Below are positions 41,911 to 51,097 of a stretch of 64,000 nucleotides of DNA, piece by piece. Both the position numbers and the translations under genes were made by a program. How positions within the stretch are numbered: the first letter of the stretch is position 1; every line of letters begins with the position of its first letter. Source of the stretch: Anaerobaca lacustris (GTDB lineage: Bacteria > Planctomycetota > Phycisphaerae > Sedimentisphaerales > Anaerobacaceae); the NCBI RefSeq assembly GCF_030012215.1, contig NZ_JASCXX010000028.1:1-64000 (forward strand), written 5' to 3'. A model generated the notes under the pieces. The model was given only the letters and a program-made list of their open reading frames with translations. It had not been told where the DNA came from and made no database searches.

Positions 41911-42786
41911 GTGAAAGACTTACAGCGTATCTGCGTCATAGGTCTTGGGCTTTTGGGCGGCTCGATATCCTCGGCAATCCGCCAGCGTCTGCCCGGCGTA
42001 TCGGTCGTCGGCTACAGCCATCGGCCCGCCACGCGGGCCAAGGCCCGGACTCTGGCGGTGGCGGCCGAGATCGCCGACGACCTGCCGACCGCCGTGGTCG
42101 GCGCCGACCTGATTATCCTGGCGACGCCCATCTTCACATTCGAACGGTATTTCGCCGACATCAACGGTCTGATCCGATCCGACTGCATCGTCACCGACGT
42201 GGGCTCGACCAAGGTGCTTCCGCATCGCTGGGCCGCCGAGAAGCTCACCGACGGCGGCGTCTACATCGGCTCGCATCCGATCGCCGGATCGGAACAGAGG
42301 GGCGTCGAATTCGCCAGGGACGATCTGTTCGTCGATGCCCGGTGCATTCTGACGAAAGACCGAGGCGTGCGTCGCGACGCCGTCAAAGCCCTCAAGGAGT
42401 TCTGGTCGGCCCTTGGCTGCTTCATCGAAATGATGGATCCCGCCGAGCACGACCGCGTTCTGGCCAACGTCAGCCATCTGCCGCACGTGATCGCGGCCGG
42501 ACTGGTCAACGCCAGCGACCCGCGCGACATGAGGTCGGCCGGCAAGGGCTTTCTCGACAGCACGAGAATCGCCTCCGGCCCGGCCAACGTCTGGACCGAT
42601 GTCCTCCTGGCCAACACCCACAACCTCGTTGAGGGGATCGATCGCGTTCTCGCCGAGCTTTCGGCCATAAAGCACGCCCTGAAGGCCGAGGACCGCCAGG
42701 CCATCGATGCCTTTCTTGACGGAGCCAGCAAGAAACGCGCCGCACTGGTCACGTACAAAATCAAGAAGAAGGAACTACTGTCGTGA
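41911..42786 (+). CDS. tyrA: Prephenate (or arogenate) dehydrogenase
   Basis: This 291-residue enzyme oxidatively decarboxylates prephenate to 4-hydroxyphenylpyruvate in tyrosine synthesis. A Rossmann NAD(P) motif (VIGLGLLGGSISSAI) is followed by DVGSTK and GSHPIAGSEQRG, which carry the catalytic His and substrate-binding residues. The C-terminal helical domain has SHLPHVIAAGLV and GKGFLDSTRIASGPANVW, as in the family. No ACT domain is present. I start at the GTG with AAGGTC upstream; a TTG at 41866 would add 15 residues. The stop overlaps the purL GTG start by four bases, so a tyrosine gene is joined translationally to purine synthesis. Confidence 0.9.
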   Translation: MKDLQRICVIGLGLLGGSISSAIRQRLPGVSVVGYSHRPATRAKARTLAVAAEIADDLPTAVVGADLIILATPIFTFERYFADINGLIRSDCIVTDVGSTKVLPHRWAAEKLTDGGVYIGSHPIAGSEQRGVEFARDDLFVDARCILTKDRGVRRDAVKALKEFWSALGCFIEMMDPAEHDRVLANVSHLPHVIAAGLVNASDPRDMRSAGKGFLDSTRIASGPANVWTDVLLANTHNLVEGIDRVLAELSAIKHALKAEDRQAIDAFLDGASKKRAALVTYKIKKKELLS

Positions 42787-45665
42787 AGCAATGGCGTTTT
42801 GAAGTGTTCAATCGGCCCGGCTTTTCCGACGTGCACGGCAACGGAGTGCTGGAGGACATTCGCGAGCTCGGCATCACCTCGATCGAGGCGGTGCAGTCGG
42901 CCAAGGTGTTTCTCATCGAGGCGGATTTCGATTCGACTTTCGCCGACCGCGTGGCCGGAGAGTTGCTCAGCGATCCGGTCTGTGAGGAGTATTACATCGG
43001 GCGCAGCAGCGCTCCGGCCGGCCTGGCCCGCGCCACGCTGATCGAAGTCCATCTCAAGAGCGGCGTCACCGACCCGGTGGCCGAGTCGGTGATGACGGCC
43101 ATCTCCGACATGGGCGTTTCCGGAGCGCACGTCCGGACGGCCCGCAAGTACGTCCTGCTCGGTGAGATTCGGCCTGCCCAGATCGAGACGATCGCCAAGC
43201 GGGTCCTGGCCAATGACTGCATCGAGGACGTGGTCGTCGGCGATGAGGCCGAACCGCCCAGCCCGCACCTGAGCCCGTACGAACTCAACATCGCACACTG
43301 GCCCATTCGCGATCTCGACGACGCCGGCCTGGAGGCCCTGAGCAAAGATCGGGACCTGTTCCTGAACCTCACCGAGATGAAGGCCATTCAGGCCTATTTT
43401 CGCCGCCTGGAAAGAGAGCCGACCGACATCGAGCTGGAGAGCCTGGCCCAGACCTGGAGCGAGCACTGCGTTCACAAGACGCTGCGCAGCGCCGTCGAAT
43501 TGACGATGGACGGCCAGACGATCCACTTCGACAATCTGCTCAAAGAGACCGTATTCAAGGCCACGCAGGACCTCAACAAGGACTGGTGCATCTCGGTCTT
43601 CGCCGACAACGCCGGGGTCGTGGAGTTCGACGAGGACTCGGCCGTCTGCTTCAAGGTCGAAACCCACAACCACCCCTCGGCGCTCGATCCCTACGGCGGG
43701 GCCGCCACGGGCATCGGCGGGGTCATCCGCGACCCGATGGGCACGGGCATGGGGGCCCGCCCGATCGCCAACACGGACATCTTCTGCTTCGGCGAGCCCG
43801 ACATGGCCCTCGACGAGGTCCCCAAGGGCGTCCTGCACCCGCGACGGATCATGAAGGGCGTCGTCGCGGGCGTGCGCGACTATGGCAACCGCATGGGCAT
43901 CCCCACCGTCAACGGCGCGATCTACTTCGACGACCGTTATCTTGGCAACCCATTGGTCTACTGCGGCAACATCGGTCTGATGGACAGGGACAAGGCGTTC
44001 AAGCACCCGCAGAGCGGCAACCTGGTCGTCGTGGTCGGCGGGCGCACCGGACGCGACGGCATTCACGGCGCCACCTTCTCCAGCGGCGAGATGACGCACG
44101 AGCACGAGACGGTCTTCTCACACGCCGTGCAGATCGGCAACGCCATCACCGAGAAGAAGATGCTCGACGTCCTCCTGCAGGCCAACGAAGCCGGCCTCTA
44201 TGAAGCGATCACCGACTGCGGCGCCGGCGGACTGAGCAGCGCCGTCGGTGAGATGGGCGCCGAACTCGGCGCCGAAGTCGATCTCGACACCGTGCCGCTC
44301 AAGTACACGGGCCTCAGCTACACCGAAATCTGGATCAGCGAGGCGCAGGAGCGGATGGTCATCGCCGTCAAGCCGGAGAACCGCGAGGCCATCCTGAGGA
44401 TCTTCGAGAGCGAGAACGTCGAGGCGACCGTCATCGGCCGCTTCACGAACGACCGCAAGCTGCGTCTGCGCTACAACGGCCAACAGGTGGCCGAGCTGGA
44501 CATGGACTTCCTCCACGACGGCGTACCGAAGTACAGCCGCAAGGCGATCTGGGCTGCGCCGGCACTGAGCGAGCCGGCCGAGGCCGAGAAGGACAACTAC
44601 AACGACGAACTGCTGGGCGTCCTGGCCTCGTACAACGTCGCCAGCAAGGAGTGGGTCATCCGCCAGTACGACCACGAAGTCCAGGGCGGCTCGGTCGTCA
44701 AACCGCTCGTGGGTGTGGCGAACGACGGCCCCGGCGACGCGGCGGTGATTCAGCCGAAGCCGACCGGCTCTCGCGGCCTGGCGATCAGTTGCGGCATGAA
44801 CCCGCTCTACGGCGACATCGACCCGTACTGGATGGCCCTGGCGGGGATCGACGAGGCCGTTCGAAACCTCATCTGCGTCGGTGGCCGGGTGGACCGCATC
44901 GCCCTGCTCGACAACTTCTGCTGGGGCAACTGCACGCATCCGCAGACGTTCGGCACGCTCGTCCGGGCGGCGCAGGCCTGTTACGACGGCGCGATGGCCT
45001 ACGGCGCCCCGTTCATCTCGGGCAAGGACTCGCTCAACAACGAGTTCGCCTGCGAGGACGGCACGACGATCCGCATCCCGCCGACGCTGCTGATCAGCGC
45101 CATGTCGATTGTGGACGACATCGAACGATGTGTCACGATGGACGCCAAGAGGCCCGGCAACCTGCTGTTCGTCGTCGGACGGACCGGCAACGAGCTGGGC
45201 GGGTCGCACTACTACAAGCTTCGGGGCCAACTCGGCGCCAACGTGCCCAAGCTGGACCTCGAACTGGCCCCGCAGATCGCCCGGAAGGTGGCGCAGGCCA
45301 TCGCCGACGGGCTCGTCGCAAGCTGTCACGACTGTTCCGATGGCGGATTAGCCGTGGCGCTGGCGGAGATGGCCTTTGCCGGCGGGCTGGGCATCGAAGC
45401 AGACCTGCGCGGCCTGCCCGCGTCGAAGGACTGCACCCGGCTCGACGCGCAGTTGTTCAGCGAGTCGAACAGCCGCTACGTAGTCGAGGTCGAGCCCCGT
45501 CACTACGACGCCTTTGCCAAGCTCATGCTGAATCTGCCGTTCGGGCAGATCGGCAAGGTCACGGCCGGCTCGAAGCTCGTGATTCGTTCGCAGGACGGCG
45601 GCAACGCCATCGACGCCGAGATCGACATCCTCAAACAGGCGTGGCAGAGGACACTGGATTGGTAA
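42783..45665 (+). CDS. purL: Phosphoribosylformylglycinamidine synthase: PurS-like repeats fused to PurL
   Basis: This 960-residue ligase makes formylglycinamidine ribonucleotide in purine synthesis. Residues 1 to about 80 and 80-160 are two PurS-like modules (VHGNGVLEDIRELGITSIEA and GVTDPVAESVMTAISDMG). The PurL core follows: WSEHCVHKT, FKVETHNHPSALDPYGGAAT, GIGGVIRDPMG, and later CHDCSDGGLAVALAEMAFAG. The glutaminase domain is absent and supplied by the separate purQ. Length is between the small PurL (about 740) and the fused large form (about 1,300). The start is a GTG overlapping the tyrA stop. Confidence 0.92.
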   Translation: MKQWRFEVFNRPGFSDVHGNGVLEDIRELGITSIEAVQSAKVFLIEADFDSTFADRVAGELLSDPVCEEYYIGRSSAPAGLARATLIEVHLKSGVTDPVAESVMTAISDMGVSGAHVRTARKYVLLGEIRPAQIETIAKRVLANDCIEDVVVGDEAEPPSPHLSPYELNIAHWPIRDLDDAGLEALSKDRDLFLNLTEMKAIQAYFRRLEREPTDIELESLAQTWSEHCVHKTLRSAVELTMDGQTIHFDNLLKETVFKATQDLNKDWCISVFADNAGVVEFDEDSAVCFKVETHNHPSALDPYGGAATGIGGVIRDPMGTGMGARPIANTDIFCFGEPDMALDEVPKGVLHPRRIMKGVVAGVRDYGNRMGIPTVNGAIYFDDRYLGNPLVYCGNIGLMDRDKAFKHPQSGNLVVVVGGRTGRDGIHGATFSSGEMTHEHETVFSHAVQIGNAITEKKMLDVLLQANEAGLYEAITDCGAGGLSSAVGEMGAELGAEVDLDTVPLKYTGLSYTEIWISEAQERMVIAVKPENREAILRIFESENVEATVIGRFTNDRKLRLRYNGQQVAELDMDFLHDGVPKYSRKAIWAAPALSEPAEAEKDNYNDELLGVLASYNVASKEWVIRQYDHEVQGGSVVKPLVGVANDGPGDAAVIQPKPTGSRGLAISCGMNPLYGDIDPYWMALAGIDEAVRNLICVGGRVDRIALLDNFCWGNCTHPQTFGTLVRAAQACYDGAMAYGAPFISGKDSLNNEFACEDGTTIRIPPTLLISAMSIVDDIERCVTMDAKRPGNLLFVVGRTGNELGGSHYYKLRGQLGANVPKLDLELAPQIARKVAQAIADGLVASCHDCSDGGLAVALAEMAFAGGLGIEADLRGLPASKDCTRLDAQLFSESNSRYVVEVEPRHYDAFAKLMLNLPFGQIGKVTAGSKLVIRSQDGGNAIDAEIDILKQAWQRTLDW

Positions 45666-45694
45666 CGGAATTCGCACAAGCGCAAGGACAGGAC

Positions 45695-46495
45695 ATGGCA
45701 GAGGTTCGAGCATTGGTGTTGCGGGCGGCCGGGGTCAATTGCGATATGGAAACGCGCCACGCGCTGGAGTTGGCCGGGGCCAAGGCGGACCGCATTCACG
45801 TCAACCGGCTCATCGAAGACAAGAGCCTGCTGGATCGGTACCACATCGTGGTCTTTCCCGGCGGCTTCAGCTACGGTGACGACGTCGCCGCCGGCCGGAT
45901 CCTCGCCAACCAGATCGTGCACCATCTGGCCGAGCCGATCCGTCGGTTCATCGACGACGGCAAGCTCGTGCTGGGCATCTGCAACGGCTTCCAGGTCCTC
46001 GTCAAGATGGGCATCCTGCCGGGCAACGGAGCGTTCAAGCAGGAGCACGTCACGATCACGTACAACGACAGCGGCAAATTCGAGGATCGCTGGGTGCACC
46101 TGCTGCCCCAGACCGACCGCTGCGTCTTCATCGAGCCCCAGCGGCAGATCTATCTGCCCGTCGCCCACGGCGAGGGCAAGGTCGTCACCGCCGACGCCGC
46201 AACGCTCGACCGGCTGAAATCCGAGGGCTTCATCGCCTACAAGTACGTTGGGCCCGACGGCGAAGAAGGCCCCTATCCGATCAATCCGAATGGCTCGGTC
46301 GAATCCATCGCCGGACTGACCGACAGCACCGGCCGCGTCATGGGCCTGATGCCACACCCCGAGCGGTTCGTCCGACGGACGCAGCACCCCCACTGGACCC
46401 GGCTCGGCGAAGATCTCGACCCCGACGGGATCAAGATCTTCCGCAACGCCGTGCGCTACGCCCAGGAGAACCTGCTCCAGTCCTGCTCGGCATAG
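45695..46495 (+). CDS. purQ: Phosphoribosylformylglycinamidine synthase glutaminase subunit
   Basis: This 266-residue class I glutaminase delivers ammonia to PurL. VVFPGGFSYGDDV holds the oxyanion segment, GICNGFQ the nucleophile Cys96, and MPHPERFV the His-Glu of the triad. I start at ATG 45695, preceded by AAGGACAGGAC, which begins 29 bases after the purL stop. The length is slightly greater than the typical 220-230, with insertions after the catalytic Cys (VTITYNDSGKFEDRWVHLLP). Last gene of the tyrA-purL-purQ unit. Confidence 0.93.
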   Translation: MAEVRALVLRAAGVNCDMETRHALELAGAKADRIHVNRLIEDKSLLDRYHIVVFPGGFSYGDDVAAGRILANQIVHHLAEPIRRFIDDGKLVLGICNGFQVLVKMGILPGNGAFKQEHVTITYNDSGKFEDRWVHLLPQTDRCVFIEPQRQIYLPVAHGEGKVVTADAATLDRLKSEGFIAYKYVGPDGEEGPYPINPNGSVESIAGLTDSTGRVMGLMPHPERFVRRTQHPHWTRLGEDLDPDGIKIFRNAVRYAQENLLQSCSA

Positions 46496-46501
46496 CACGC
46501 T

Positions 46502-48145
46502 TCAATCGTGGCGGTATAGTGTCACTTGCAGAATGCGCGGCCGGTTGGAGCCGGCGAACAGGTCGTGGGTGTTCGGTGGCAGCTTGACCACCCAGTGGGC
46601 GGCGGTTTCGTCGCCATTGAGGCAGCGTCCCGGGACCCATCGGCCATCCTCGTAGACGCCTTCCCAGACCTGGAGAATGCCGGCGTGACGGGGTCCGGGC
46701 GTGGCCGGCGAGAAGTTCACCTGGAACCAGTTTCCCGCGACAAGGTACTCATCCGGACCGACGTTTAGAATCAGGCCATACGACATGTCCGTCTGGCCCT
46801 TGGCTTGGCGATTGTACCGAACGTTTGCATTGTAGTCGCCCACTCTGATCGTCGTTCCTTCCTCCTCCGGCCTCTCTTGGAGCACGCCCGCCATCCGGCC
46901 GGTTCCCTGGTGCCGTACGATCAACGGCATCAGTTGGTAAAGAAGCTCATAGCTGTCGATCAGCGGATGGTCTTCATCGATGTCCTCGATACCGAACGGC
47001 GCGAAGCACATCGCGTCGTGCTCGGCGATCGCCCAGAAGACGTTCCGCGCCGCCTCGGGCCCCTGCCGGGCCTCGGGGATCATCAGGGGATTGCCCGACC
47101 GCACGTAACTGGCGCAGACCGCCTTGAAGTCGTGAAGATAGATGTCCGGAGCGAGGAAGTCGATCGCTGGGGCGGCCGCACGCCAGATGTCCATCACGCG
47201 CGACACCGGGCCGCCGCTGGGGTAGTCGCCCGGCTTCTCCCGATCGTTCTGCACCAGCCAGGCATTGGCATACATGGGCAGCGGGTATTCGGCCTTGCCC
47301 GCCTCGGCGATCCTGCCGATGTAGCGCGCCATGTGCCAGGCCATGAACACCTCGTCCGTCCAGACGGTATCGCCGAAGACCTGCGTCCACGTGCCCGACT
47401 CCCGGTAGCCCGTCGAGGCCCATAGTTCATCGACTTCGGGGAGCAACGCGTTCTTGTTCTCCTTGAGATATTCCATCAGCTCGCGAGGCACCGGCGAACG
47501 GAAGGCCGCCTCGGCGGCGGCGCTGTGGTCCCGCGATTCCGGCATCAGCCCGACCTCGTTCTCCACCTGGACCATGATGACCGTTCGCTCATCCGAATCG
47601 ACCCGGCGAAGGTGCCGCATCAGGGCCGCAAAGGCGCGGGCGTCCGCCTTCCACGACGCCTCGTGCATCGGGGAAAGCACCAGCTTGTTGTTGCCGCTCT
47701 TGCCCTGGGCGCGAGGAAAGCGTTCGAGGTCCTTCTTCACCCACGTCGGGATGTAGCTGGAGACGCCGTTCTTCCAACTGCCGAACCACAGCAGGACCAG
47801 CTTCAGATCGTGCTCGCGAGCGCCTTGGAGAAGACCATCGACGAGCGAGAAGTCGAACTGCCCTTCCGCCGGCTCGACCAGTTCCCACGTCACCGTCGCC
47901 AACACCGTGTTGAGCTTCAGAGCGACCAGCTTTTCCCACATCGGCTCCATATACGCCATGCTCGACGCGCTGGAGTTGTGCAGTTCCCCGGCCAGCATGA
48001 CGAAGGGCTCGCCGGCGACGATGAGCTGTGTCGCCGTGCCCTGGCGAACCAGGTGAGGGATTTCCGCCGCCCCGGCGAGCGTCGCCTGGAACGCCGCGAC
48101 GAGCAGAACCAACGTGGCCCGTCTTGGCAACACTTTGTCTTTCAT
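46502..48145 (-). CDS. Secreted GH35-like beta-galactosidase (DUF5597 type)
   Basis: This exported glycosidase has 547 residues, a signal peptide ending at QATLAGAAE and GGAG 8 bases before ATG 48145. The barrel opens with VAGEPFVMLAGELHNSSASS, typical of GH35/GH42-like enzymes. VIMVQVENEVGL carries the acid/base Glu and LMIPEARQGPEAARN the likely nucleophile Glu. AIAEHDAMCFAPFGIED, then a C-terminal sandwich, is the DUF5597 signature. It probably removes terminal beta-galactose or related residues from glycans. It is single, converging on purQ (6 bases) and lying 35 bases after folK on the same strand. Confidence 0.8.
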   Translation of the reverse strand: MKDKVLPRRATLVLLVAAFQATLAGAAEIPHLVRQGTATQLIVAGEPFVMLAGELHNSSASSMAYMEPMWEKLVALKLNTVLATVTWELVEPAEGQFDFSLVDGLLQGAREHDLKLVLLWFGSWKNGVSSYIPTWVKKDLERFPRAQGKSGNNKLVLSPMHEASWKADARAFAALMRHLRRVDSDERTVIMVQVENEVGLMPESRDHSAAAEAAFRSPVPRELMEYLKENKNALLPEVDELWASTGYRESGTWTQVFGDTVWTDEVFMAWHMARYIGRIAEAGKAEYPLPMYANAWLVQNDREKPGDYPSGGPVSRVMDIWRAAAPAIDFLAPDIYLHDFKAVCASYVRSGNPLMIPEARQGPEAARNVFWAIAEHDAMCFAPFGIEDIDEDHPLIDSYELLYQLMPLIVRHQGTGRMAGVLQERPEEEGTTIRVGDYNANVRYNRQAKGQTDMSYGLILNVGPDEYLVAGNWFQVNFSPATPGPRHAGILQVWEGVYEDGRWVPGRCLNGDETAAHWVVKLPPNTHDLFAGSNRPRILQVTLYRHD

Positions 48146-48180
48146 CGATTCACTCCGAAAAGGATGTTGCCGACGCCCTG

Positions 48181-48711
48181 CTATGAGGTCAGCATCTGTC
48201 TCAGTTGACTCGTGAACGCATACAACGACTCTCCCGGCTGCGATGCCTCGCGCTGCGGCGGAAGAAGCGCCAGCATTCTGGCTCGCAAACCGGACTCGAT
48301 ATCGCGGGCTTCGTCGAGCAATTCGCGCACGGGAACGCACACGAAGGGACGCGGCAGGTCCGCGTGCGGCAACCCGTCTGTGACGAAATCGTCGTAAAGC
48401 AGCAAATCAAGATCGATGGTGCGGGGCGCACACTTGTCGTCACATCGCCGACGGCCCAGCGTCTCCTCGATCGGCCGGAGCAATTCACTGCGAATCTGTG
48501 TCGGACTCAAGATCGTGTCGATCCGCCAGACGCCGTTGATGAACCAGGGTTGGTCCGGCCGCCCGATGGGTTCGGTTCGGTAAAAGAGCGAAGAGCCCGT
48601 CACGTGCGCCTTGTCTCGCAGACGTTCCAGGGCCGCCACGATATTTCGCTCCGGCTCGACGTTCGAGCCGACACCGATGAAGGCGATGGATGGCTCGGCG
48701 GTATCACGCAT
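48181..48711 (-). CDS. folK: 2-amino-4-hydroxy-6-hydroxymethyldihydropteridine pyrophosphokinase
   Basis: This 176-residue enzyme transfers pyrophosphate from ATP to 6-hydroxymethyl-dihydropterin in folate synthesis. AFIGVGSNVEPERNI, FYRTEPIGRPDQPWFINGV, and RTIDLDLLLYDD with the two metal-binding Asp residues mark it clearly, as does LPHADLPRPFVCVPV near the C-terminus. I start at MRDTAEPS, which overlaps the folB stop by eight bases; the longer frame adds 20 unlikely residues. Third gene of the folate unit. Confidence 0.92.
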   Translation of the reverse strand: MRDTAEPSIAFIGVGSNVEPERNIVAALERLRDKAHVTGSSLFYRTEPIGRPDQPWFINGVWRIDTILSPTQIRSELLRPIEETLGRRRCDDKCAPRTIDLDLLLYDDFVTDGLPHADLPRPFVCVPVRELLDEARDIESGLRARMLALLPPQREASQPGESLYAFTSQLRQMLTS

Positions 48712-49093
48712 CGCGGTCTCGCCTGTCTCTAACGATGCGCACGCTGACCGTCCGAGCGAATCGCAACGCACCGGGCTTCTCGATGGTCACGGCGGCGCGT
48801 TTGACCCGGTCGTGGCTCAGACAGATGTCCGCGATGCTCTGCGCCAGAGCCTCGATCAGGCGAAACTGCGACCGCTCGGCCGCCGCAAGGATCTGCTTCT
48901 TCAAGGCCTTGTAGTCCACCGTGTCCTCGATGGCGTCGCTGCGCCCGGCGCGGCGAAGGTCGGCGAACAGGAGAATCTGCGCGACGATATCCTGCTTCTC
49001 GTAGCGTTCCTCCTCCTGCACGCCCACGATGCAGCGAAACCGCAGATCGCTGATCGCAATCTGATCGAGGGGCGGACCAATCCGATCAGTCAT
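48704..49093 (-). CDS. folB: Dihydroneopterin aldolase
   Basis: This 129-residue protein converts dihydroneopterin to hydroxymethyl-dihydropterin and glycolaldehyde. DQIAISDLRFRCIVGVQEEER is the conserved opening, including the Glu that holds the pterin. DTVDYKALKKQI and FRLIEALAQSIADICLS carry the residues near the catalytic Lys. AAVTIEKPGALRFARTVSV is the final strand, with the active-site K-P. Start and stop overlap its neighbours by eight bases, so the three folate genes are coupled. Confidence 0.92.
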   Translation of the reverse strand: MTDRIGPPLDQIAISDLRFRCIVGVQEEERYEKQDIVAQILLFADLRRAGRSDAIEDTVDYKALKKQILAAAERSQFRLIEALAQSIADICLSHDRVKRAAVTIEKPGALRFARTVSVRIVRDRRDRDA

Positions 49094-49841
49094 ACATGTG
49101 TCCCTTCATGTGATATCCGCCGTCGACGTAGATCACCTGGCCCGTGATGAACCGGCTGCGCAGTAAGAAGAGGATCGCATCCGCCACCTGTCCGGGGTCG
49201 CCGTACCGGTTCAGCGGATTGCAGTGGGCCAGCTTCTTCAGGTAGCTCTCGTCCTGCCCGGCCGGCGGCAGGATCAGTCCGGGGGCCACGGCATTGACGG
49301 CCACCGCCGGGGCCAGTTCGAGCGCCAGCATCCGGGTGAGCGTCAGCAGCACACGCTTGCTGATGTGATAGGCGGCGTGCTGGCGGTCGTAGACCGTGAC
49401 GCGGGTGTCGAGCATGTTGACGATCGCGCCGCCTCGGTTCTGACCGGCCAGGGCCCGCGCCAGGATCAGCGGCCCCGTCGCGTGAAGGCGCAGATTGGCT
49501 TCAAGTGACTGCGCCGAGGTTTCCCAGATCGTCTCCTTCTCGAACGTCGAGGCGCTATTGACGAGGATGTCGATCGGTCCGGCTTCGCCCACGGCCCGTT
49601 CGAACAGCGTCTCGGCCTGCCCGATATCCGCCAGGTCGGCCTGAACGTGCCACGCGGAGACCCCAAGGCGACGGATCTCGTCGCACGTCGCGACCGCCTC
49701 GTCTGCGGAACGGTTGTAGTGCACGACGACGTGGACGCCCTGCTGCGCCAAGGCCAGCGCGATCGCCCTGCCGAGCCGCCGGGCGGCGCCCGTGACCAAG
49801 GCCGTCCTGCCCGCCAGAGTTGTGCCGGAGTTGTCCATCAT
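49086..49841 (-). CDS. SDR-family pteridine reductase (FolM/PTR1-like)
   Basis: This short-chain reductase has 251 residues. The cofactor motif is TGAARRLG, with Arg22 where most SDRs have Gly (TGxxxRxG), the form used by PTR1 and FolM pteridine reductases. Asp145 replaces the usual catalytic Ser and sits 13 residues before Tyr158, with Lys162 following (YHISK), the same spacing as in PTR1. This is strong for reduction of dihydropterins or dihydrofolate with NADPH. ILVNSAS and VNAVAPGLILP are conserved. Position at the head of folB-folK agrees. It could supply dihydrofolate reductase activity here, since no folA is seen in the window. Confidence 0.85.
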   Translation of the reverse strand: MMDNSGTTLAGRTALVTGAARRLGRAIALALAQQGVHVVVHYNRSADEAVATCDEIRRLGVSAWHVQADLADIGQAETLFERAVGEAGPIDILVNSASTFEKETIWETSAQSLEANLRLHATGPLILARALAGQNRGGAIVNMLDTRVTVYDRQHAAYHISKRVLLTLTRMLALELAPAVAVNAVAPGLILPPAGQDESYLKKLAHCNPLNRYGDPGQVADAILFLLRSRFITGQVIYVDGGYHMKGHMYD

Positions 49842-49957
49842 GATCCAATCCTCAAGATGCCAGTGGCGTCATTCTACCAGAAGCACTGCGTTCTGAAAAG
49901 GTGCGGTCGGCGCGTCGAGGTTGACCCCTCCGGGCACTCCCGCTATAATCACATGGC

Positions 49958-50641
49958 ATGCCGACACCTATTCCGACCGAAGGGATTTTTGCTGTTTATA
50001 AGGAGCGGGGCATGACGTCGCACGACGTCGTGGACGCCGTGCGCCGGGCCACCGGCCAGAAGCGCGTCGGCCACGCCGGAACGCTCGATCCGCTGGCCAA
50101 AGGCATCCTGATCGTCGGCGTCGGACGTCCCGCCACCCGCCAGCTCGGGCAGCTTGCCGAGAAGGAAAAGGAGTACGTCACGCGCATCCGCCTGGGATTC
50201 CGCAGCACGACGGACGATGGTGAAGGTCAGAAGGAAGAGGTCCCCGTAACCGCGATTCCCACCGAAGGAGACGTCCGCACGGCTTTGGAGCGCTTCGTCG
50301 GAGTGATCTCACAGCGTCCGCCCGCCTTCTCTGCGCTGAAGCTGCAAGGTCGGCCGGCCTATCGGCTGGCCCGCAAGGACACGTCGCTCCAATTGGCGGC
50401 CCGCGAGGTGCTGGTCAAAGCCATCGAGCTGCTGGCGTACGAGTGGCCCCTGGCCGACGTGCGGATGGTAACGGGTCCGGGCGTCTACGTCCGAGCGATT
50501 GCACGCGATCTGGGCGAGGCCCTCGGCACCGCGGGATACGTCGAAGAATTGGAGCGGACGCGCGTCGGCTCGTACACCGCCGATCAGGCCGTACACACCT
50601 CGGAACTGCGCCGGCTCAGACCCTTGCCTCCGACCCCCTGA
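49958..50641 (+). CDS. truB: tRNA pseudouridine(55) synthase
   Basis: This enzyme makes pseudouridine 55 in the T-arm of tRNAs. It has 227 residues. KRVGHAGTLDPLAKGILIV carries the catalytic Asp44, and KEYVTRIRLGFRSTTDDGEG and RPPAFSALKLQGRPAYRLAR are standard. GVYVRAIARDLGEALGTAGY closes the core. It ends soon afterwards, so the C-terminal PUA-type domain of longer TruB proteins is missing; this short form is known in several bacteria. It is divergent from the folate unit. Confidence 0.92.
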   Translation: MPTPIPTEGIFAVYKERGMTSHDVVDAVRRATGQKRVGHAGTLDPLAKGILIVGVGRPATRQLGQLAEKEKEYVTRIRLGFRSTTDDGEGQKEEVPVTAIPTEGDVRTALERFVGVISQRPPAFSALKLQGRPAYRLARKDTSLQLAAREVLVKAIELLAYEWPLADVRMVTGPGVYVRAIARDLGEALGTAGYVEELERTRVGSYTADQAVHTSELRRLRPLPPTP

Positions 50642-50652
50642 CGCCCCCAGGC

Positions 50653-51087
50653 TCAGAGACTGTAGAGTTCCTCGTCCTGGAGGACCGTGAAGCCGGCCTC
50701 GGCGACGATCTCCTGGGCCTTCATCAACTGAGGCTGGTCGATCTCCATGCAGCAGACGCCCGTCTTGTGCGGCTGGAGGACGAACCCGTAGGCGTCGATG
50801 ACGTTGACGTTGTGCTCGGCCAGAGCGGACGTGAGCCGATGGAAATTGCCCGGCTGGTCCGGTACGGAGATCGCCAGAATATCCTTCAACGCACACGCGC
50901 AGCCGAGGTTCGCCAGCGCCAGATACGCGTCATCGGGCTTATCGACGATCAGCTTCAGCAGCCCGTAGTCGCCCCGGTCCTGGATGGTGAAGGCGCGGAT
51001 ATCGATGTTGCTCTTGCGGAGGTTGTCCGTGATCGTCTTGAGCCTCCCGGCGCGGTTCTCCACGAAGATCGTCAGTTGCTTGGCCAT
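50653..51087 (-). CDS. Tandem ACT-domain protein, second copy
   Basis: This 144-residue protein consists of two ACT domains (about 1-70 and 72-144): KQLTIFVENRAGRLKTITDN and ILAISVPDQPGNFHRLTSAL each start a beta-alpha-beta unit. ACT domains bind amino acids and often regulate neighbouring enzymes; an aromatic ligand would fit here. It begins 10 bases after the second PaaK gene, so the two form a pair, repeating the upstream PaaK-ACT pair. Probably cytosolic. Confidence 0.85.
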   Translation of the reverse strand: MAKQLTIFVENRAGRLKTITDNLRKSNIDIRAFTIQDRGDYGLLKLIVDKPDDAYLALANLGCACALKDILAISVPDQPGNFHRLTSALAEHNVNVIDAYGFVLQPHKTGVCCMEIDQPQLMKAQEIVAEAGFTVLQDEELYSL

Positions 51088-51097
51088 GGTCGATCCC

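Noticed and set aside
48712-48771. Longer N-terminus for FolK
   Set aside because: It would overlap folB by 68 bases with a sequence unlike FolK; the ATG at 48711 gives the family length.
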